Shown: in pieces, positions 1 to 9,706 of the stretch
Layout: every line of letters starts with the position of its first letter
Numbering within the stretch: position 1 is the stretch's first letter
Assembly (NCBI RefSeq): GCF_013030265.1
Contig: NZ_WPZQ01000004.1
Location: forward strand, 186,001 to 250,000
From: Ruegeria arenilitoris
Lineage (GTDB): Bacteria > Pseudomonadota > Alphaproteobacteria > Rhodobacterales > Rhodobacteraceae
Reading direction: 5' to 3'
Length of the DNA: 64,000 nt
The notes under the pieces: generated by a model
What the model was told of the DNA's origin: nothing
The model's database searches: none
Seen by the model: only the letters and a program-made list of their open reading frames with translations
Translations under genes and position numbers: made by a program

Positions 1-595
1 CGCCGTAGGCGATCCACCCGTCTTGCTCATTCAGGACCAGTTCGTTGATTCCGAACCCATGTTCTATCAAACGGCGCGTTTCCTGACCGGTATCGACATC
101 CCAAACACGCAGAGAGCCGTCCATTCCCGCCGAATACAGGGTTTTACCGTCTGCAGAAAACGCGACCGCATTCACACCGCTGCCAGTTGGGCCAAGCATC
201 TTTGTGTCTGTGCCATTCACCGGCCAGATGCCGATTGTGCCGTCCCAGCTTGCTGTAGCCACATGCGTTTTCGAGGCAGCAAGTCCGACGATCTTTCCTT
301 TGTGCTGTCCCACGATTTCTCCGCCGGGCCAGCGCCGCAAAGTGAAATCGTCGCCTGCTGAATAAATTGCTGTGCCATTGAATGCGACGCTGTTTACCGC
401 CGCCTCGTGCCCGTCCAGCCAAACCGGCTGACCCTCGGACCACAATCCGACGGAATTGTCGAAACTCGCCGTTGCAATTCGCCCGTCAGGTGCGGTTGCG
501 ATTCCCATGATGGGACCACCGTGGCCTTTTAGCGTAAAGAACTCTGCCTCTGCGGTCAGAGGCAGAAGGCTTAGCGCCAGAACCAGTCGACGCAT
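1..595 (-). CDS. WD40 repeat protein, exported (partial, cut by window edge)
   Basis: Reading the minus strand from ATG at 593-595 gives an open frame of about 198 residues that runs off the left edge of the window. The first ~18 residues ([17 protein letters not shown]) look like a Sec signal peptide. After it come at least four WD40-type repeats, each with a core ending such as VGLW, TLRRW, IGIW or LRVWD, and the recurring ATAS.D and YSAG.D turns. This predicts a periplasmic beta-propeller. It starts 3 bp after the fdhC stop codon, so it is probably the last or a late gene of the formate dehydrogenase operon. A haem-binding extension beyond the edge is possible but not visible. Substrate or partner unknown. 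Confidence 0.8.
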   Translation of the reverse strand, partial: MRRLVLALSLLPLTAEAEFFTLKGHGGPIMGIATAPDGRIATASFDNSVGLWSEGQPVWLDGHEAAVNSVAFNGTAIYSAGDDFTLRRWPGGEIVGQHKGKIVGLAASKTHVATASWDGTIGIWPVNGTDTKMLGPTGSGVNAVAFSADGKTLYSAGMDGSLRVWDVDTGQETRRLIEHGFGINELVLNEQDGWIAYG

Positions 596-1807
596 CTATT
601 CAGCAGGAGAGGCCGCTCCCTCGCTGGCCTCTTTCGCCTGTACCTCTTCCAGCCACAGCGAGTGATGCTCGCGCGCCCATTGTTCTTCTACTTCGCCGGT
701 GCCCATGGCGTCGAATGCGCCCTCCATGCCGACCGAGCCCAGATAGATGTGAGCCAGGATGATCGCGATGAAGGCATAGGCGACCATGACGTGCCAAACC
801 TGCGCGTATTGCATTTCCTCCTGTGGGGACATTTGCGCCGGCAGGTTCAAGCCCAGCATTTGCGGGATCCCAGTCGCGTTTGCGATCGAGAAGGTCTTGG
901 CAAACAGCGGCATCTCAAACGGGAACAGCAGAGACAGACCGGACAGGCTGATTGATACGCCCAGCAGGATGCAAAGCCAGAAGATGATTTTTTGACCCGC
1001 ATTAAATTTCTTGGCTGGGGGATGGCTGCCTTTCGTGAACAAACCACCACCAGCGGCGAGCCATTTCAGATCGACTCGGCTGGGCAGGTTATGCGAAATC
1101 CAATTCACGGTGACGATGATCAGCCCCAGCATGAAGGCCCAAGCGAGGTTGTTGTGCAGCCACTTGCACCCTTGGGCGATTGTCGCAAACCCTTCTTTCC
1201 CAAACAGAGGAATGAGGAAATCGCGGCCATACAACGTCAATAGGCCCGTGAGTCCGAGGATCAGGAACGATCCGGCGAACAACCAATGCCCGAACCGTTC
1301 AAATCCTGTGAACCTGGTAACCGTTCTACCGGTCTTTTCACCGTCTATCCTGATCTTGCCGCGGATGAGGAAGAACAGCAGCAGCAAGATGAGCATGCCG
1401 CCCAGAATATATGTTCCGTAGTCGCGCAGCGGCCCGGTTCGAAAATTCAGCCACCACATGCCTCCATCCTGAATGAGGACGCTTGCCGCAGGGCCGCGGG
1501 ATGACACGGTCACATCGGCTGAGCCGTAGCGCAGCGCACGATAAACGTCACTGTCAGAAGCAACCCCGCGCGTTCCCAACTGCCCGAACAGGCCTTCTGC
1601 GTTGGCCTGGCCGGTGTTGTCCGCGCGATACGAGTCATCAACACTCTCGCCACGCTGACGTGCCATTATGTCTTCAAGCGTCGTCGCACCGCCGGTTTCG
1701 CTGCGTTCGTCTGTCGTCTGTGCGCTCTCTTCGGTGGTGTCCGATTGCGCGGCAGCGAACTGCGTCATTCCGATTGTGAACAGAAAAACTATAAGTAAGC
1801 GGAACAT
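596..1807 (-). CDS. fdhC: Formate dehydrogenase cytochrome b556 (gamma) subunit
   Basis: About 403 residues. This is the membrane cytochrome b that takes electrons from the FdhA/FdhB catalytic subunits and passes them to the quinone pool. I chose the ATG at 1805-1807 because it begins a clear signal peptide (MFRLLIVFLFTIGMTQFAAAQ-like) and has GAGG about 8 nt upstream; an in-frame start 20 codons earlier lacks that logic. After a soluble periplasmic stretch of roughly 100 residues there is a first hydrophobic segment, then a b-type cytochrome domain with at least four membrane helices. Candidate haem histidines sit in FERFGHWLF, WISHNLP, VWHVMVAYAF and ILAHIYLG. The extended N-terminal region is typical of the longer FdhC forms. 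It lies downstream of fdhB in the same operon. Confidence 0.9.
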   Translation of the reverse strand: MFRLLIVFLFTIGMTQFAAAQSDTTEESAQTTDERSETGGATTLEDIMARQRGESVDDSYRADNTGQANAEGLFGQLGTRGVASDSDVYRALRYGSADVTVSSRGPAASVLIQDGGMWWLNFRTGPLRDYGTYILGGMLILLLLFFLIRGKIRIDGEKTGRTVTRFTGFERFGHWLFAGSFLILGLTGLLTLYGRDFLIPLFGKEGFATIAQGCKWLHNNLAWAFMLGLIIVTVNWISHNLPSRVDLKWLAAGGGLFTKGSHPPAKKFNAGQKIIFWLCILLGVSISLSGLSLLFPFEMPLFAKTFSIANATGIPQMLGLNLPAQMSPQEEMQYAQVWHVMVAYAFIAIILAHIYLGSVGMEGAFDAMGTGEVEEQWAREHHSLWLEEVQAKEASEGAASPAE

Positions 1808-1882
1808 CTGAACCTCGGTCAAAATTCCTGAGTGGATGACCCGCTGTCGCGGATCATCCATGTTCATTTGGTCACGGGGGTG

Positions 1883-2476
1883 TCAGCCGTCTTTCTGATC
1901 GTAGGCTGTGCCCCAACCCCATGCGCCCGAGCCAAACCCGCGCGCAACAACGCGCTCGCGGTAGATGGCCGAGACCACATCGCCGTCACCGGCGAGCAGG
2001 GCCTTGGTCGAACACATCTCGGCGCAGATGGGCAGTTTGCCCTCGGCGATCCGGTTGCGTCCGTATTTGGCAAACTCTGCAGTCGAGTTGTTTTCTTCGG
2101 GACCGCCAGCACAGAAGGTACATTTGTCCATCTTGCCGCGTGATCCGAAGTTGCCTGCCTGTGGGTATTGTGGCGCGCCAAAGGGGCACGCATAGAAGCA
2201 ATAGCCACAACCGATGCACAGGTCCTTGGAGTGCAGGACGACGCCTTCTTCGTTCTGATAGAAGCAGTCGACCGGGCACACCGCCATGCAAGGCGCATCC
2301 GAGCAATGCATGCAGGCCACCGAGATCGAGCGTTCGCCCGGTTTGCCATCATTGATCGTCACCACCCTGCGGCGGTTGATGCCCCAGGGTACCTCGTGCT
2401 CATTCTTGCACGCGGTTACGCAGGCATTGCATTCGATGCAGCGTTCAGCGTCGCAGAGAAACTTCGCTCTAGCCAT
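1883..2476 (-). CDS. fdhB: Formate dehydrogenase iron-sulfur (beta) subunit
   Basis: 197 residues. This ferredoxin-like electron-transfer subunit carries electrons between the molybdenum/tungsten subunit and cytochrome b. Cysteine clusters of the four-[4Fe-4S] type are visible: [11 protein letters not shown] near the N-terminus, [14 protein letters not shown] in the middle, [14 protein letters not shown], then CTFC and a later CSTKAL. The start is supported by a strong AAGGAGGA ribosome site 6 nt upstream. It has no C-terminal membrane anchor, unlike the E. coli FdnH type, so it should be held to the membrane by FdhC. It lies 10 bp after fdhA. Confidence 0.93.
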   Translation of the reverse strand: MARAKFLCDAERCIECNACVTACKNEHEVPWGINRRRVVTINDGKPGERSISVACMHCSDAPCMAVCPVDCFYQNEEGVVLHSKDLCIGCGYCFYACPFGAPQYPQAGNFGSRGKMDKCTFCAGGPEENNSTAEFAKYGRNRIAEGKLPICAEMCSTKALLAGDGDVVSAIYRERVVARGFGSGAWGWGTAYDQKDG

Positions 2477-2486
2477 TTTGTCCTCC

Positions 2487-5381
2487 TTACGCTGCCCAGA
2501 TCTTGCAGAGAGTCGCTTTGGTCTCCTGCATCTGGGTCACTGAATCATAGCCATAGGTCTGAGCGGTGTTGGAGCTTTCGCCCAGCACATAGGGATCAGC
2601 GCCTTTCGGGTATTTCTCCCTCAGGTCTTCACCCTGGAAATGGCCGCCGAAATGGAATGGCATAAAGGCCACGCCGGCACCGACTCTCTCAGTCAGCATC
2701 GCCATCACTTTGACCTTGCCGCCTTCGGGACCTTCGACCCAGACCTGGCTTCCATCGCGAATACCAAGGTTGTTGGCATCGCGCGGATTGATCTCGACGA
2801 ACATGTCCTGCTGAAGCTCGGCCAACCACGGATTGGACCGGGTTTCCTCGCCACCGCCCTCATACTCGACCAGACGACCAGATGTCAGGATTATCGGGTA
2901 ATCCTTTGAAAAGTCGTTCTTCTGGATCGATGCATACAGGGTGGGCAGGCGATAAGCGTGCCGGTCCTCGTAGGTCGGATAGTCCTCCACCAGATCGCGC
3001 CGGTTCGTATAGAGCGGCTCGCGATGCAGTGGGATCGGATCCGGGAAGGTCCAGACAACCGCACGGGCTTTGGCGTTCCCGAAGGGCGCACAGCCATGGG
3101 CGATCGCGACCCGCTGGATACCGCCAGACAGGTCGGTTTTCCAGTTGGTCTTGGGGCCGGCGACGGCATCGATCGCAGCGCGCTCTTCTGCCGTCAGATC
3201 ACCATCCCAGCCAAGATCCATCAGCATCTGCATCGTAAATTCGGGATAGCCATCCTGAATCTCCGACCCTACGCTGTAGACCCCTTCGGCCAGCAGGTTG
3301 TCGCCTTCACGTTCCACACCGAAACGGGCGCGGAAGGTCAGGCCGCCTTCGGCCACCGGTTTGGACATATCATAGAGGTTTGGTGTCCCCGTATGACCCA
3401 TTTCCGGCGTTCCCCAGCATGGCCAGGGCAAACCATAATATTCGCCGTCGTTTGGTCCACCGATGGCTTGCAGCGTGGTTCTGTCGAACGTGTGCTGGTT
3501 GGCCATATGGCTTTTCAGACGTTCTGGCGACTGACCGGTATAGCCGATGGTCCAGAGGCCCGAGTTGAACTCACGCGTGATGCTTTCAACATTCGGTGTC
3601 TCGGGGTCTTCCATCTCGATATTGCGGAAGAACCGATCTGCCCAGCCAAACTTGTTGGCGAACTTGGCCATGATGACCTCGTCCGGCAGGCTTTCGAACA
3701 GCGGCTCAACAACACGGTCCCGCCATTGCAGCGAGCGGTTCGATGCCGTGACAGAACCACGGGTTTCGAACTGCGTACAGGCTGGCAACAGATAGACGCC
3801 ATCGGTGCGGTCATGCAGAACGGCCGAGACGGTGGGATACGGGTCGATCACGACCAGCATGTCCAGCTTCTCCATCGCCGTTTTCATTTCCGGCCCGCGA
3901 GTCTGCGAGTTCGGAGCATGCCCCCACAAAACCATGGCACGGACGTTGTTGTCCTGATCCATGTTCGCCGGGTCTTCCAAAACACCGTCGATCCAACGGG
4001 AAACCGGGATGCCGCGTTCATTCTGTAACGGCTTGTCCTTGCCTTCCTTGTCCTTGATCGTGGCAAATTGGCCGGCCAGCCATTCCGGTTCTTCTCCCCA
4101 GACACGTGCCCAATGGCCCCATGCGCCTGCGGACAGGCCATAGTAGCCGGGCAGGGTGTGGGACAGAACGCCAAGATCCGTCGCGCCCTGAACGTTGTCG
4201 TGGCCGCGGAAGATGTTGGTGCCACCACCCGAAGTACCCATGTTACCAAGCGCAAGCTGAAGCACGCAGTAGGCGCGGGTGTTGTTGTTACCATTGGTGT
4301 GCTGCGTACCACCCATGCACCAGATCACGGTGCCGGGACGGTTGTTGACCATGGTGCGGGCAACACGCTTCAGCTGTGAGCCCGGAACGCCGGTCACACG
4401 CTCAGTTTCTTCTGGTGTCCAGTTTGCGACCTCTTCGCGGATCTGGTCCATGCCCCAGACACGGGTTCGGATGAACTCTTTGTCTTCCCATCCGTTGTCG
4501 AAGATGTGCCACAACATACCCCAGATCAGAGCGACGTCTGTTCCGGGACGGAAACGGACATACTCATCTGCGTGGGCCGCAGTGCGCGTAAAGCGCGGGT
4601 CGCACACGATCAGCGGCGCGTTGTTCTGCTCTTTCGCGCGCAGAACGTGCAACAGCGAGACGGGGTGCGCCTCGGCCGGGTTGCCGCCGATGATGAAGAT
4701 GGCTTTGGAGTTGTGGATGTCGTTGTACGAATTGGTCATGGCGCCGTAGCCCCATGTATTCGCAACACCCGCAACAGTGGTTGAGTGGCAGATACGGGCC
4801 TGATGGTCCACGTTGTTCGTGCCCCAGTAGGCAGCGAATTTGCGGAACAGATAGGCCTGTTCGTTGTTATGTTTCGCAGAACCCAGCCAGTACACACTGT
4901 CCGGCCCGGATTCTTCGCGGATGCTCATCATGCCATCGCCGATCTCGTTGATCGCCTCTTCCCAGCTGATGCGCTTCCACTCGCCGCCTTCCTTTTTCAT
5001 CGGATATTTCAGGCGACGTTCGCCATGGGCGTGCTCGCGAACCGAGGCCCCCTTGGCGCAGTGTGCACCCAGATTGAACGGGCTGTCCCAACCGGGTTCC
5101 TGCCCGATCCAGACGCCGTTCTGCACTTCGGCAACGACCGTACAGCCGACCGAGCAGTGGGTGCATATGGATTTGATATTCTCAACGGCTTGGTTGGCCG
5201 CTGTTTGGGCGCTGGCTGGTGTCACGGTTCCACCCGTGGCGCTGATCGCGGCAAGTCCGCCGATCGTCAGGCCCGATCCACGCAGGAATGCGCGGCGATC
5301 GACGGTTTTCTCGCCGACCTGGGACAGGATACTTGTCCGCTGGGGGCGTCTCGCAACCCCGTTGGTCTTTTTCCTAAGCAT
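2487..5381 (-). CDS. fdhA: Formate dehydrogenase catalytic (alpha) subunit, Mo/W-bis-MGD
   Basis: 964 residues. It oxidises formate to CO2 at a bis-MGD molybdenum or tungsten centre. A twin-arginine signal is present (DRRAFLRG, Arg29-Arg30, then a hydrophobic stretch to about residue 58), so the enzyme is exported folded to the periplasm. The proximal [4Fe-4S] ligands are C73, C76, C80 and C108. The metal ligand is Cys198 in ARICHST, followed by the conserved His, so this is a cysteine and not a selenocysteine enzyme. The C-terminal molybdopterin dinucleotide-binding domain covers about the last 130 residues. The start has GGGAGGA upstream. It is preceded by the Tat-target peptide gene and the TorD-like chaperone, both expected maturation partners. 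Confidence 0.95.
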   Translation of the reverse strand: MLRKKTNGVARRPQRTSILSQVGEKTVDRRAFLRGSGLTIGGLAAISATGGTVTPASAQTAANQAVENIKSICTHCSVGCTVVAEVQNGVWIGQEPGWDSPFNLGAHCAKGASVREHAHGERRLKYPMKKEGGEWKRISWEEAINEIGDGMMSIREESGPDSVYWLGSAKHNNEQAYLFRKFAAYWGTNNVDHQARICHSTTVAGVANTWGYGAMTNSYNDIHNSKAIFIIGGNPAEAHPVSLLHVLRAKEQNNAPLIVCDPRFTRTAAHADEYVRFRPGTDVALIWGMLWHIFDNGWEDKEFIRTRVWGMDQIREEVANWTPEETERVTGVPGSQLKRVARTMVNNRPGTVIWCMGGTQHTNGNNNTRAYCVLQLALGNMGTSGGGTNIFRGHDNVQGATDLGVLSHTLPGYYGLSAGAWGHWARVWGEEPEWLAGQFATIKDKEGKDKPLQNERGIPVSRWIDGVLEDPANMDQDNNVRAMVLWGHAPNSQTRGPEMKTAMEKLDMLVVIDPYPTVSAVLHDRTDGVYLLPACTQFETRGSVTASNRSLQWRDRVVEPLFESLPDEVIMAKFANKFGWADRFFRNIEMEDPETPNVESITREFNSGLWTIGYTGQSPERLKSHMANQHTFDRTTLQAIGGPNDGEYYGLPWPCWGTPEMGHTGTPNLYDMSKPVAEGGLTFRARFGVEREGDNLLAEGVYSVGSEIQDGYPEFTMQMLMDLGWDGDLTAEERAAIDAVAGPKTNWKTDLSGGIQRVAIAHGCAPFGNAKARAVVWTFPDPIPLHREPLYTNRRDLVEDYPTYEDRHAYRLPTLYASIQKNDFSKDYPIILTSGRLVEYEGGGEETRSNPWLAELQQDMFVEINPRDANNLGIRDGSQVWVEGPEGGKVKVMAMLTERVGAGVAFMPFHFGGHFQGEDLREKYPKGADPYVLGESSNTAQTYGYDSVTQMQETKATLCKIWAA

Positions 5382-5484
5382 TTCTTTCCTCCCTTGCTGG
5401 CCATGTAAGCCATGGCTGGCTTGGTACTGCTGGTGCCGACGTCAGGGCCAATCGCAACCGTCAGTCGGAGAGACTTCGTCCGGA

Positions 5485-5673
5485 TTAGAACCGGGCGCTG
5501 TCGAGGTAAGCGCGCGTATGCGCGGTGTCCTGAATGCGGGTTTCATCCGCAGGCAGTTCGGCTGCCTCTGCTTCACCGCTCAGGCTGGCTGCGGCCACCG
5601 CAGCAGGTGCTGCAGTTCCGGCCAGTTTCAGGAAGTCTCGGCGGGTTGCGCCGGTTTCCTTGGTCTTGCTCAT
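5485..5673 (-). CDS. Small Tat-signal protein of formate dehydrogenase loci
   Basis: 62 residues from ATG at 5671-5673, chosen because GGAGG lies just upstream and a Tat signal (TRRDFLKLAG) follows directly; the same frame is open further upstream without a good ribosome site. After the signal only about 30 residues remain, with no recognisable domain. Such short twin-arginine peptides are regularly found directly upstream of fdhA ('formate dehydrogenase region TAT target'). Their role is not known to me; a small structural subunit or export helper of the Fdh complex are reasonable guesses. It sits between the TorD-like chaperone and fdhA. Confidence 0.8.
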   Translation of the reverse strand: MSKTKETGATRRDFLKLAGTAAPAAVAAASLSGEAEAAELPADETRIQDTAHTRAYLDSARF

Positions 5674-5734
5674 GGGATCCTCCTTTCCCATTTGCGATCT
5701 AGCACCCGTCAGGATGCTGGCGAGTGGCAACGGA

Positions 5735-6346
5735 TCACGCTGCCGTCATTCGGAATGCCTCGCGCTCGATCTCCATAAAGACCCGTCCGGCAGTACCGAC
5801 CGAGGCGTAGAGAACCGAGTTCTCGGCTGCTTCCAAATCCGAGTAGAAATGTGCGGCCCATGGGCCGATATGTTTGTTCCAGAAGTTTTTTTGCTCATCC
5901 AGCGGAGCGGGCGTGCCAAAGCGGCCCACGATCATACCCGCCATCATCTCCATCAAAGAGGCGATGTTATCCTCGGGCTCAAAGACGTTCTTCGCCCGTG
6001 TAATTCCGCGTACAGCCATGTCATTTCGCAGTTGCGCCAATGGCTTTTCGTTCAGGAACCCCGTCAGATAAAAACTTGCATAGGGCAAAAGTTCACCGCG
6101 ACCCAATCCGATGAACAGAGTGTTGAACTCTCTCTCTGCAGCAGCCGGTTTTGTCACTTTCGCGACCCGTGCCATGGCCTGAATGGCCTGACCCAGATCA
6201 GTTTCGTCCCCGGACAAGCCAGCCATTTGATCCAACAGCATCTGATCGGGTGGAGCAGCCAAAAGAAGCCCCAGAAAATTGTAGAAATCCGCGCGTAGTC
6301 GATCCTCGGCTGAGACATCCAGATTATGCGCACTGCCTGCGGTCAT
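5735..6346 (-). CDS. TorD/DmsD-family molybdoenzyme maturation chaperone
   Basis: 203 residues, all-helical, matching the TorD family in size and character: an N-terminal FYNFLGLLLAAPP segment, central EFNTLFIGLGRGELLPYASFYLTG and EDNIASLMEMMAGM, and a C-terminal FWNKHIGPWAAHFYSDLE motif. Such chaperones bind the Tat signal of a molybdoenzyme precursor and help cofactor insertion in the cytoplasm. Its position two genes upstream of fdhA makes FdhA the obvious client. Which residues contact the Tat peptide cannot be read from sequence alone. Confidence 0.88.
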   Translation of the reverse strand: MTAGSAHNLDVSAEDRLRADFYNFLGLLLAAPPDQMLLDQMAGLSGDETDLGQAIQAMARVAKVTKPAAAEREFNTLFIGLGRGELLPYASFYLTGFLNEKPLAQLRNDMAVRGITRAKNVFEPEDNIASLMEMMAGMIVGRFGTPAPLDEQKNFWNKHIGPWAAHFYSDLEAAENSVLYASVGTAGRVFMEIEREAFRMTAA

Positions 6347-6362
6347 TTAGTCATCCTTCTAG

Positions 6363-6938
6363 TCATCCTTCGAATTCGAACTTCATGCGACGTGGAGCAG
6401 GGGGCATTTCCATCTCCTCCGGCTCTTCCGTCTCAGGTGCCAGTGCTACAACCTCGGCGACATCCTCGATTTCGTCATCAAGCGCTTCGGGTGCTTCTTC
6501 CAAATCTTCGGCTGGCAAAGCCTCATCTTCGGTCTCGTCTGCAGCGAGCGCTTCGATGTGCGCCAACATCCCTTTGCCGACCTGATAGGCGGTCTGAATA
6601 TTCTCGATCACACAGGCCGCGTCCGTGTAGTCCTCGCCGTAATCCACCAGACCATCTACGTTGGCCAGTACGGGGTTGAGCCGCCAAAGGCGTCGCAATG
6701 CGCGGCGGCGCAGGCGGTCCGGTATGGCCTTTTTCATAAAACCGGACACATCTTCGCCGGGCTTCAATTGATCGGGATCGGGCAGGTTGAATTCGGCCAG
6801 AATTTCATGATCGGGCTTGGCTTCTAACTCGGTCTGCTGATCAGCTACGGCTTTGGCTTCGATCGCCTCGCGTTCTTCATCGGCCTCTGCCAGTACGGCC
6901 GCCTTGCGGCGGGACCAGAAATCGCGGGCTTCGGTCAT
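6363..6938 (-). CDS. DUF3306 protein of formate dehydrogenase locus
   Basis: 191 residues. The N-terminal half (FWSRRKAAVLAEA, then DFNLPDPDQL-like and FMKKAIPDRLRRRALRRLWRLNPVLANVDGLVDYGEDY) is the DUF3306 signature. The C-terminal ~70 residues are very acidic and of low complexity (Glu/Asp/Ala rich), then end with a short basic tail. No cofactor motif or membrane segment is seen. It overlaps the DUF3305 gene by 4 bp, so the two are translationally coupled and probably work together. Family context suggests a role in biogenesis of the formate dehydrogenase; the molecular function is unknown. Confidence 0.82.
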   Translation of the reverse strand: MTEARDFWSRRKAAVLAEADEEREAIEAKAVADQQTELEAKPDHEILAEFNLPDPDQLKPGEDVSGFMKKAIPDRLRRRALRRLWRLNPVLANVDGLVDYGEDYTDAACVIENIQTAYQVGKGMLAHIEALAADETEDEALPAEDLEEAPEALDDEIEDVAEVVALAPETEEPEEMEMPPAPRRMKFEFEG

Positions 6939-7489
6939 TGCACGATCCTCCGCGGGGCGCGATAGACATCCGAGTCTTGTCTTATGCGGGCATCTCCGCG
7001 CCCGTCTTCAACAAGATCAACGCGCTTCTTGTCCCGGCGGCGTTTGACAAACTCTTCATCCCGCCGGTGCAATTGTGCGAAGTCGCGCACCCAGGCGATC
7101 AGGCCGTCAGTCATGGGGATCTTCTCAACAATCTCTTCGCCTGTATCTGCGTAGTCTTGTCCTTCGAAAGGAGACGCGGTGATCAGTACTGCGTTCAGGG
7201 GTCGATCGCCTTCAAGTTCGTCGCGTAGCACGAGATAGATAGATGGCTGTCCGTCTGCCAGATTGGTCAGATAGGCTTCGGTCTCATCCGGCCAAAGGGT
7301 AAGGGGAAGGGTGGCGGCGTGGTATTCGACGGCATCACCTTCGCGACGCAGCTCGACCCAATCCGCCGGGCCTGCGCCCGGCAACGCCGCCACGGCGCGC
7401 CAACTCCATCGCGCCCAGCGGGTCACTCCGGGTGTTTTGCGCACAACGACGCCAACAGGCATTTCAATCTGGCTTGCGGCCTTCGCCAC
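6935..7489 (-). CDS. DUF3305 protein of formate dehydrogenase locus
   Basis: 184 residues if translated from GTG at 7487-7489, which has an excellent GGGGAGGA ribosome site 5 nt upstream. An ATG 22 codons earlier (7553-7555) is in frame but lacks a good site. The DUF3305 core is clear: MPVGVVVRKTPGVTRWARWSW, WVELRREGDAVEYHAATLPL and AYLTNLADGQPSIYLVLR. It is probably the first gene of the minus-strand fdh operon (DUF3305, DUF3306, chaperone, Tat peptide, fdhA, fdhB, fdhC, WD40). A perfect inverted repeat lies about 40 bp upstream of the chosen start. Function unknown, soluble, cytoplasmic by prediction. Confidence 0.82.
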   Translation of the reverse strand: MAKAASQIEMPVGVVVRKTPGVTRWARWSWRAVAALPGAGPADWVELRREGDAVEYHAATLPLTLWPDETEAYLTNLADGQPSIYLVLRDELEGDRPLNAVLITASPFEGQDYADTGEEIVEKIPMTDGLIAWVRDFAQLHRRDEEFVKRRRDKKRVDLVEDGRGDARIRQDSDVYRAPRRIVQ

Positions 7490-7528
7490 TGGCTCCTCCC
7501 CGGAAGGCTCTCCCCTGCCTTCCACGTG

Positions 7529-7544
7529 ATGTACTATGGTACAT
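7529..7544. promoter_or_regulatory. Perfect inverted repeat upstream of the fdh operon
   Basis: ATGTAC-TATG-GTACAT, two 6-bp arms with a 4-bp spacer, 40 bp upstream of the preferred DUF3305 start and in the gap between the two divergent halves of the formate locus. It has the size and symmetry of a dimeric repressor or activator site. If the longer DUF3305 start were used it would fall inside the coding region, which is a further argument for the GTG start. The binding protein is unknown. Confidence 0.4.
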
Positions 7545-7750
7545 AATTCAGTCATCTGCCAAGCCCAGAGTGATATGAAAATGTCGCAATCACCAACTGT
7601 TTATTCGTATTTTTTCCCATGAAAAGTTGCGGTGAAATCAAAATGTGAAAAATAATGCATGTTTTTTCGTTTTGAAGACTGCCTCGCATTGCCGCCGACG
7701 TGATTTAGCCTAAGGTGCAAGAGGACGGAAAGAAGACCCCGGGGGAGGAT

Positions 7751-9706
7751 ATGGCCGCAAAACTCTTGCTTTGCGATTGCGCAGGAACTCAGGCACTGAA
7801 TTCTGAGCTGATATCTTCAACCTGCGGTTTGGAATGCTCGAAGGTTCACACTGCTCTTTGTACGCGTGAGATCAGAGCCGCTGCTGAGTTCATGCAACAT
7901 GAGGATGGCATTGTCATTGCCTGCCAGCAGGAGGCCTCGGTCTTTTCTGAACTTGCGGATGAACTGGGGGTGAACCATCCCGGGTTCGTCGATTTACGAG
8001 ATCGCGCTGGTTGGTCGGAAGAGGGGCAAGATGCCTCTCCAAAGATTGCAGCGCTGGCGGCCGAAGCAATGCTGCCCCAACCGGTAACGCCCAGTGTGGA
8101 TGTTGTCAGTGAGGGCACGTGTTGCATTATCGGGTCTGGCGATGTGACGTTTGATCTGGCTCAGCGCCTGTCTGCTGTGCTTGCAGTAACCGTTCTTACC
8201 ACAGATGACGCCGAACCAATGAGCCGGGATTATGATGTTGTGCGTGGGCAGATCAAATCACTCAGTGGTGCGCTGGGCGGGTTTAGACTGCGTATAGACA
8301 ATCTGCAGCAGCTTGAGCCTGGCGGTCGCGGTGGATTTGGGTGGAGCGGATCACGTGATGGTGCCGTTTCGCGTTGTGATATTGTTCTTGATCTAACAGG
8401 TGGAACGCCTCTGGTTACTGCGCCCGACAAGCGAGAGGGATATCTGCGGGCTGATCCGCGAGATGCGGTCGCGATCGCGGCTTTGGCATTCGATGCGGCC
8501 CAATTGGTCGGGACCTTTGAAAAGCCTCTCTATGTTCGTGTCGAAGAGACTCTGTGCGCCCATTCGCGAGCCGAACAGGTGGGATGTTCAAACTGCCTGG
8601 ATATCTGTCCAACCGGAGCAATCACACCTGCAGGAGAGCATGTTGAAATTGATCCGATGATCTGTGCGGGCTGCGGGGAATGTGCAGCGCTGTGTCCATC
8701 AACAGCGATTACGTATGAAGATCCGCCAGTTTCTGCTCTGCTCTCAAGGATGCACATTCTGGCCCGAACCTATCGCCGGGCGGGTGGGCAGGCGCCTAGG
8801 CTTCTGGTGCATGATGGTCATGGCGCTCAGATGATCCGCATGGCTGCTCGTTTTGGGCGCGGGCTGCCTGCTGATGTCATTCCTCTGGAATTGGGAGTGG
8901 TTTCCGGGTTTGGACATGCCGAGATGCTGGCCGGGCTCGCCCATGGCTTTGCGCGGGTCGATGTACTGATGTCACCCAAAACGGAACGAGATGCTTTGGA
9001 GCGCGAGCTTATTCTTGCACATGCTATAGGGGGGCAGGAAGGTCTTGGTCTGATTGATGAGGCGGATCCGGATGCCCTGACGGAGCTTCTCTACACGCAG
9101 AATGTGCCAGCACCGTTGCAGGACGCCGTATTGCCTTTGGGTAATCGTCGTCAAATCTCTCGCCTTGCGGCGCAGGCGTTGAACCCCGAAGCAGCGGAGC
9201 CGCTGACACTGCCTGAAAACGCTCCGTATGGCGCAATCGCAGTAGATACGGATGCCTGTACCCTTTGCCTTAGTTGCGTTTCGCTCTGCCCGTCAGGGGC
9301 TCTGATCGATAATCCCGATATGCCACAGCTCAATTTTCAGGAGGATGCTTGTCTGCAATGCGGGTTGTGTCGGACCATCTGTCCGGAAAATGCGATCACG
9401 CTGGTGCCACAACTGAACCTGAGCGACGACGCACTATCTCAGAAGGTGCTGAACGAAGAAGAACCCTTTGCCTGCGTCGAATGCGGGGCTTTGTTTGGCG
9501 TAAAGTCCACGGTCGAGCGGATCATGGAGAAGCTTTCGGGTACGCATCCAAGGTTTGCGACAACCGAGCAGGCTAGAATGATCCAGATGTGCGATGACTG
9601 CCGGGTTCAGGCGCAATTCCACAGTCAGGACAACCCGTTCACATCAAATCCCAAACCAAAGGTTGTGACAACGGACGACTATTTCGGTAAGCGCAGGGAT
9701 CACTGA
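7751..9706 (+). CDS. Multi-cluster 4Fe-4S protein of formate dehydrogenase locus
   Basis: 651 residues from ATG at 7751 (GGGGGAGGA upstream; the frame is open 12 codons further to a GTG without support). It has two pairs of ferredoxin [4Fe-4S] motifs: CSNCLDICPTGAI with CAGCGECAALCPSTAI near residues 280-330, and CTLCLSCVSLCPSGAL with CLQCGLCRTICPENAI near 505-570. A C-terminal CVECG...CDDC pair may bind zinc or iron. The N-terminal ~270 residues start with CDCAGTQ and contain further cysteines, suggesting a flavin- or cluster-associated domain like those in HdrA-type proteins, though I see no firm dinucleotide motif. It is cytoplasmic and could shuttle electrons or help cluster assembly for Fdh. 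It overlaps the convergent gene by 7 bp. Confidence 0.82.
   Translation: MAAKLLLCDCAGTQALNSELISSTCGLECSKVHTALCTREIRAAAEFMQHEDGIVIACQQEASVFSELADELGVNHPGFVDLRDRAGWSEEGQDASPKIAALAAEAMLPQPVTPSVDVVSEGTCCIIGSGDVTFDLAQRLSAVLAVTVLTTDDAEPMSRDYDVVRGQIKSLSGALGGFRLRIDNLQQLEPGGRGGFGWSGSRDGAVSRCDIVLDLTGGTPLVTAPDKREGYLRADPRDAVAIAALAFDAAQLVGTFEKPLYVRVEETLCAHSRAEQVGCSNCLDICPTGAITPAGEHVEIDPMICAGCGECAALCPSTAITYEDPPVSALLSRMHILARTYRRAGGQAPRLLVHDGHGAQMIRMAARFGRGLPADVIPLELGVVSGFGHAEMLAGLAHGFARVDVLMSPKTERDALERELILAHAIGGQEGLGLIDEADPDALTELLYTQNVPAPLQDAVLPLGNRRQISRLAAQALNPEAAEPLTLPENAPYGAIAVDTDACTLCLSCVSLCPSGALIDNPDMPQLNFQEDACLQCGLCRTICPENAITLVPQLNLSDDALSQKVLNEEEPFACVECGALFGVKSTVERIMEKLSGTHPRFATTEQARMIQMCDDCRVQAQFHSQDNPFTSNPKPKVVTTDDYFGKRRDH

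Noticed and set aside
2958-4028. Long plus-strand open frame opposite fdhA (over 350 codons)
   Set aside because: It lies fully inside the well-supported fdhA gene on the other strand, has no ribosome site or recognisable domain, and reflects codon bias of the true gene.
4785-4800. Selenocysteine at the FdhA active site
   Set aside because: The metal-ligand position reads cysteine (ARICHST) and there is no in-frame TGA, so no SECIS element is needed.
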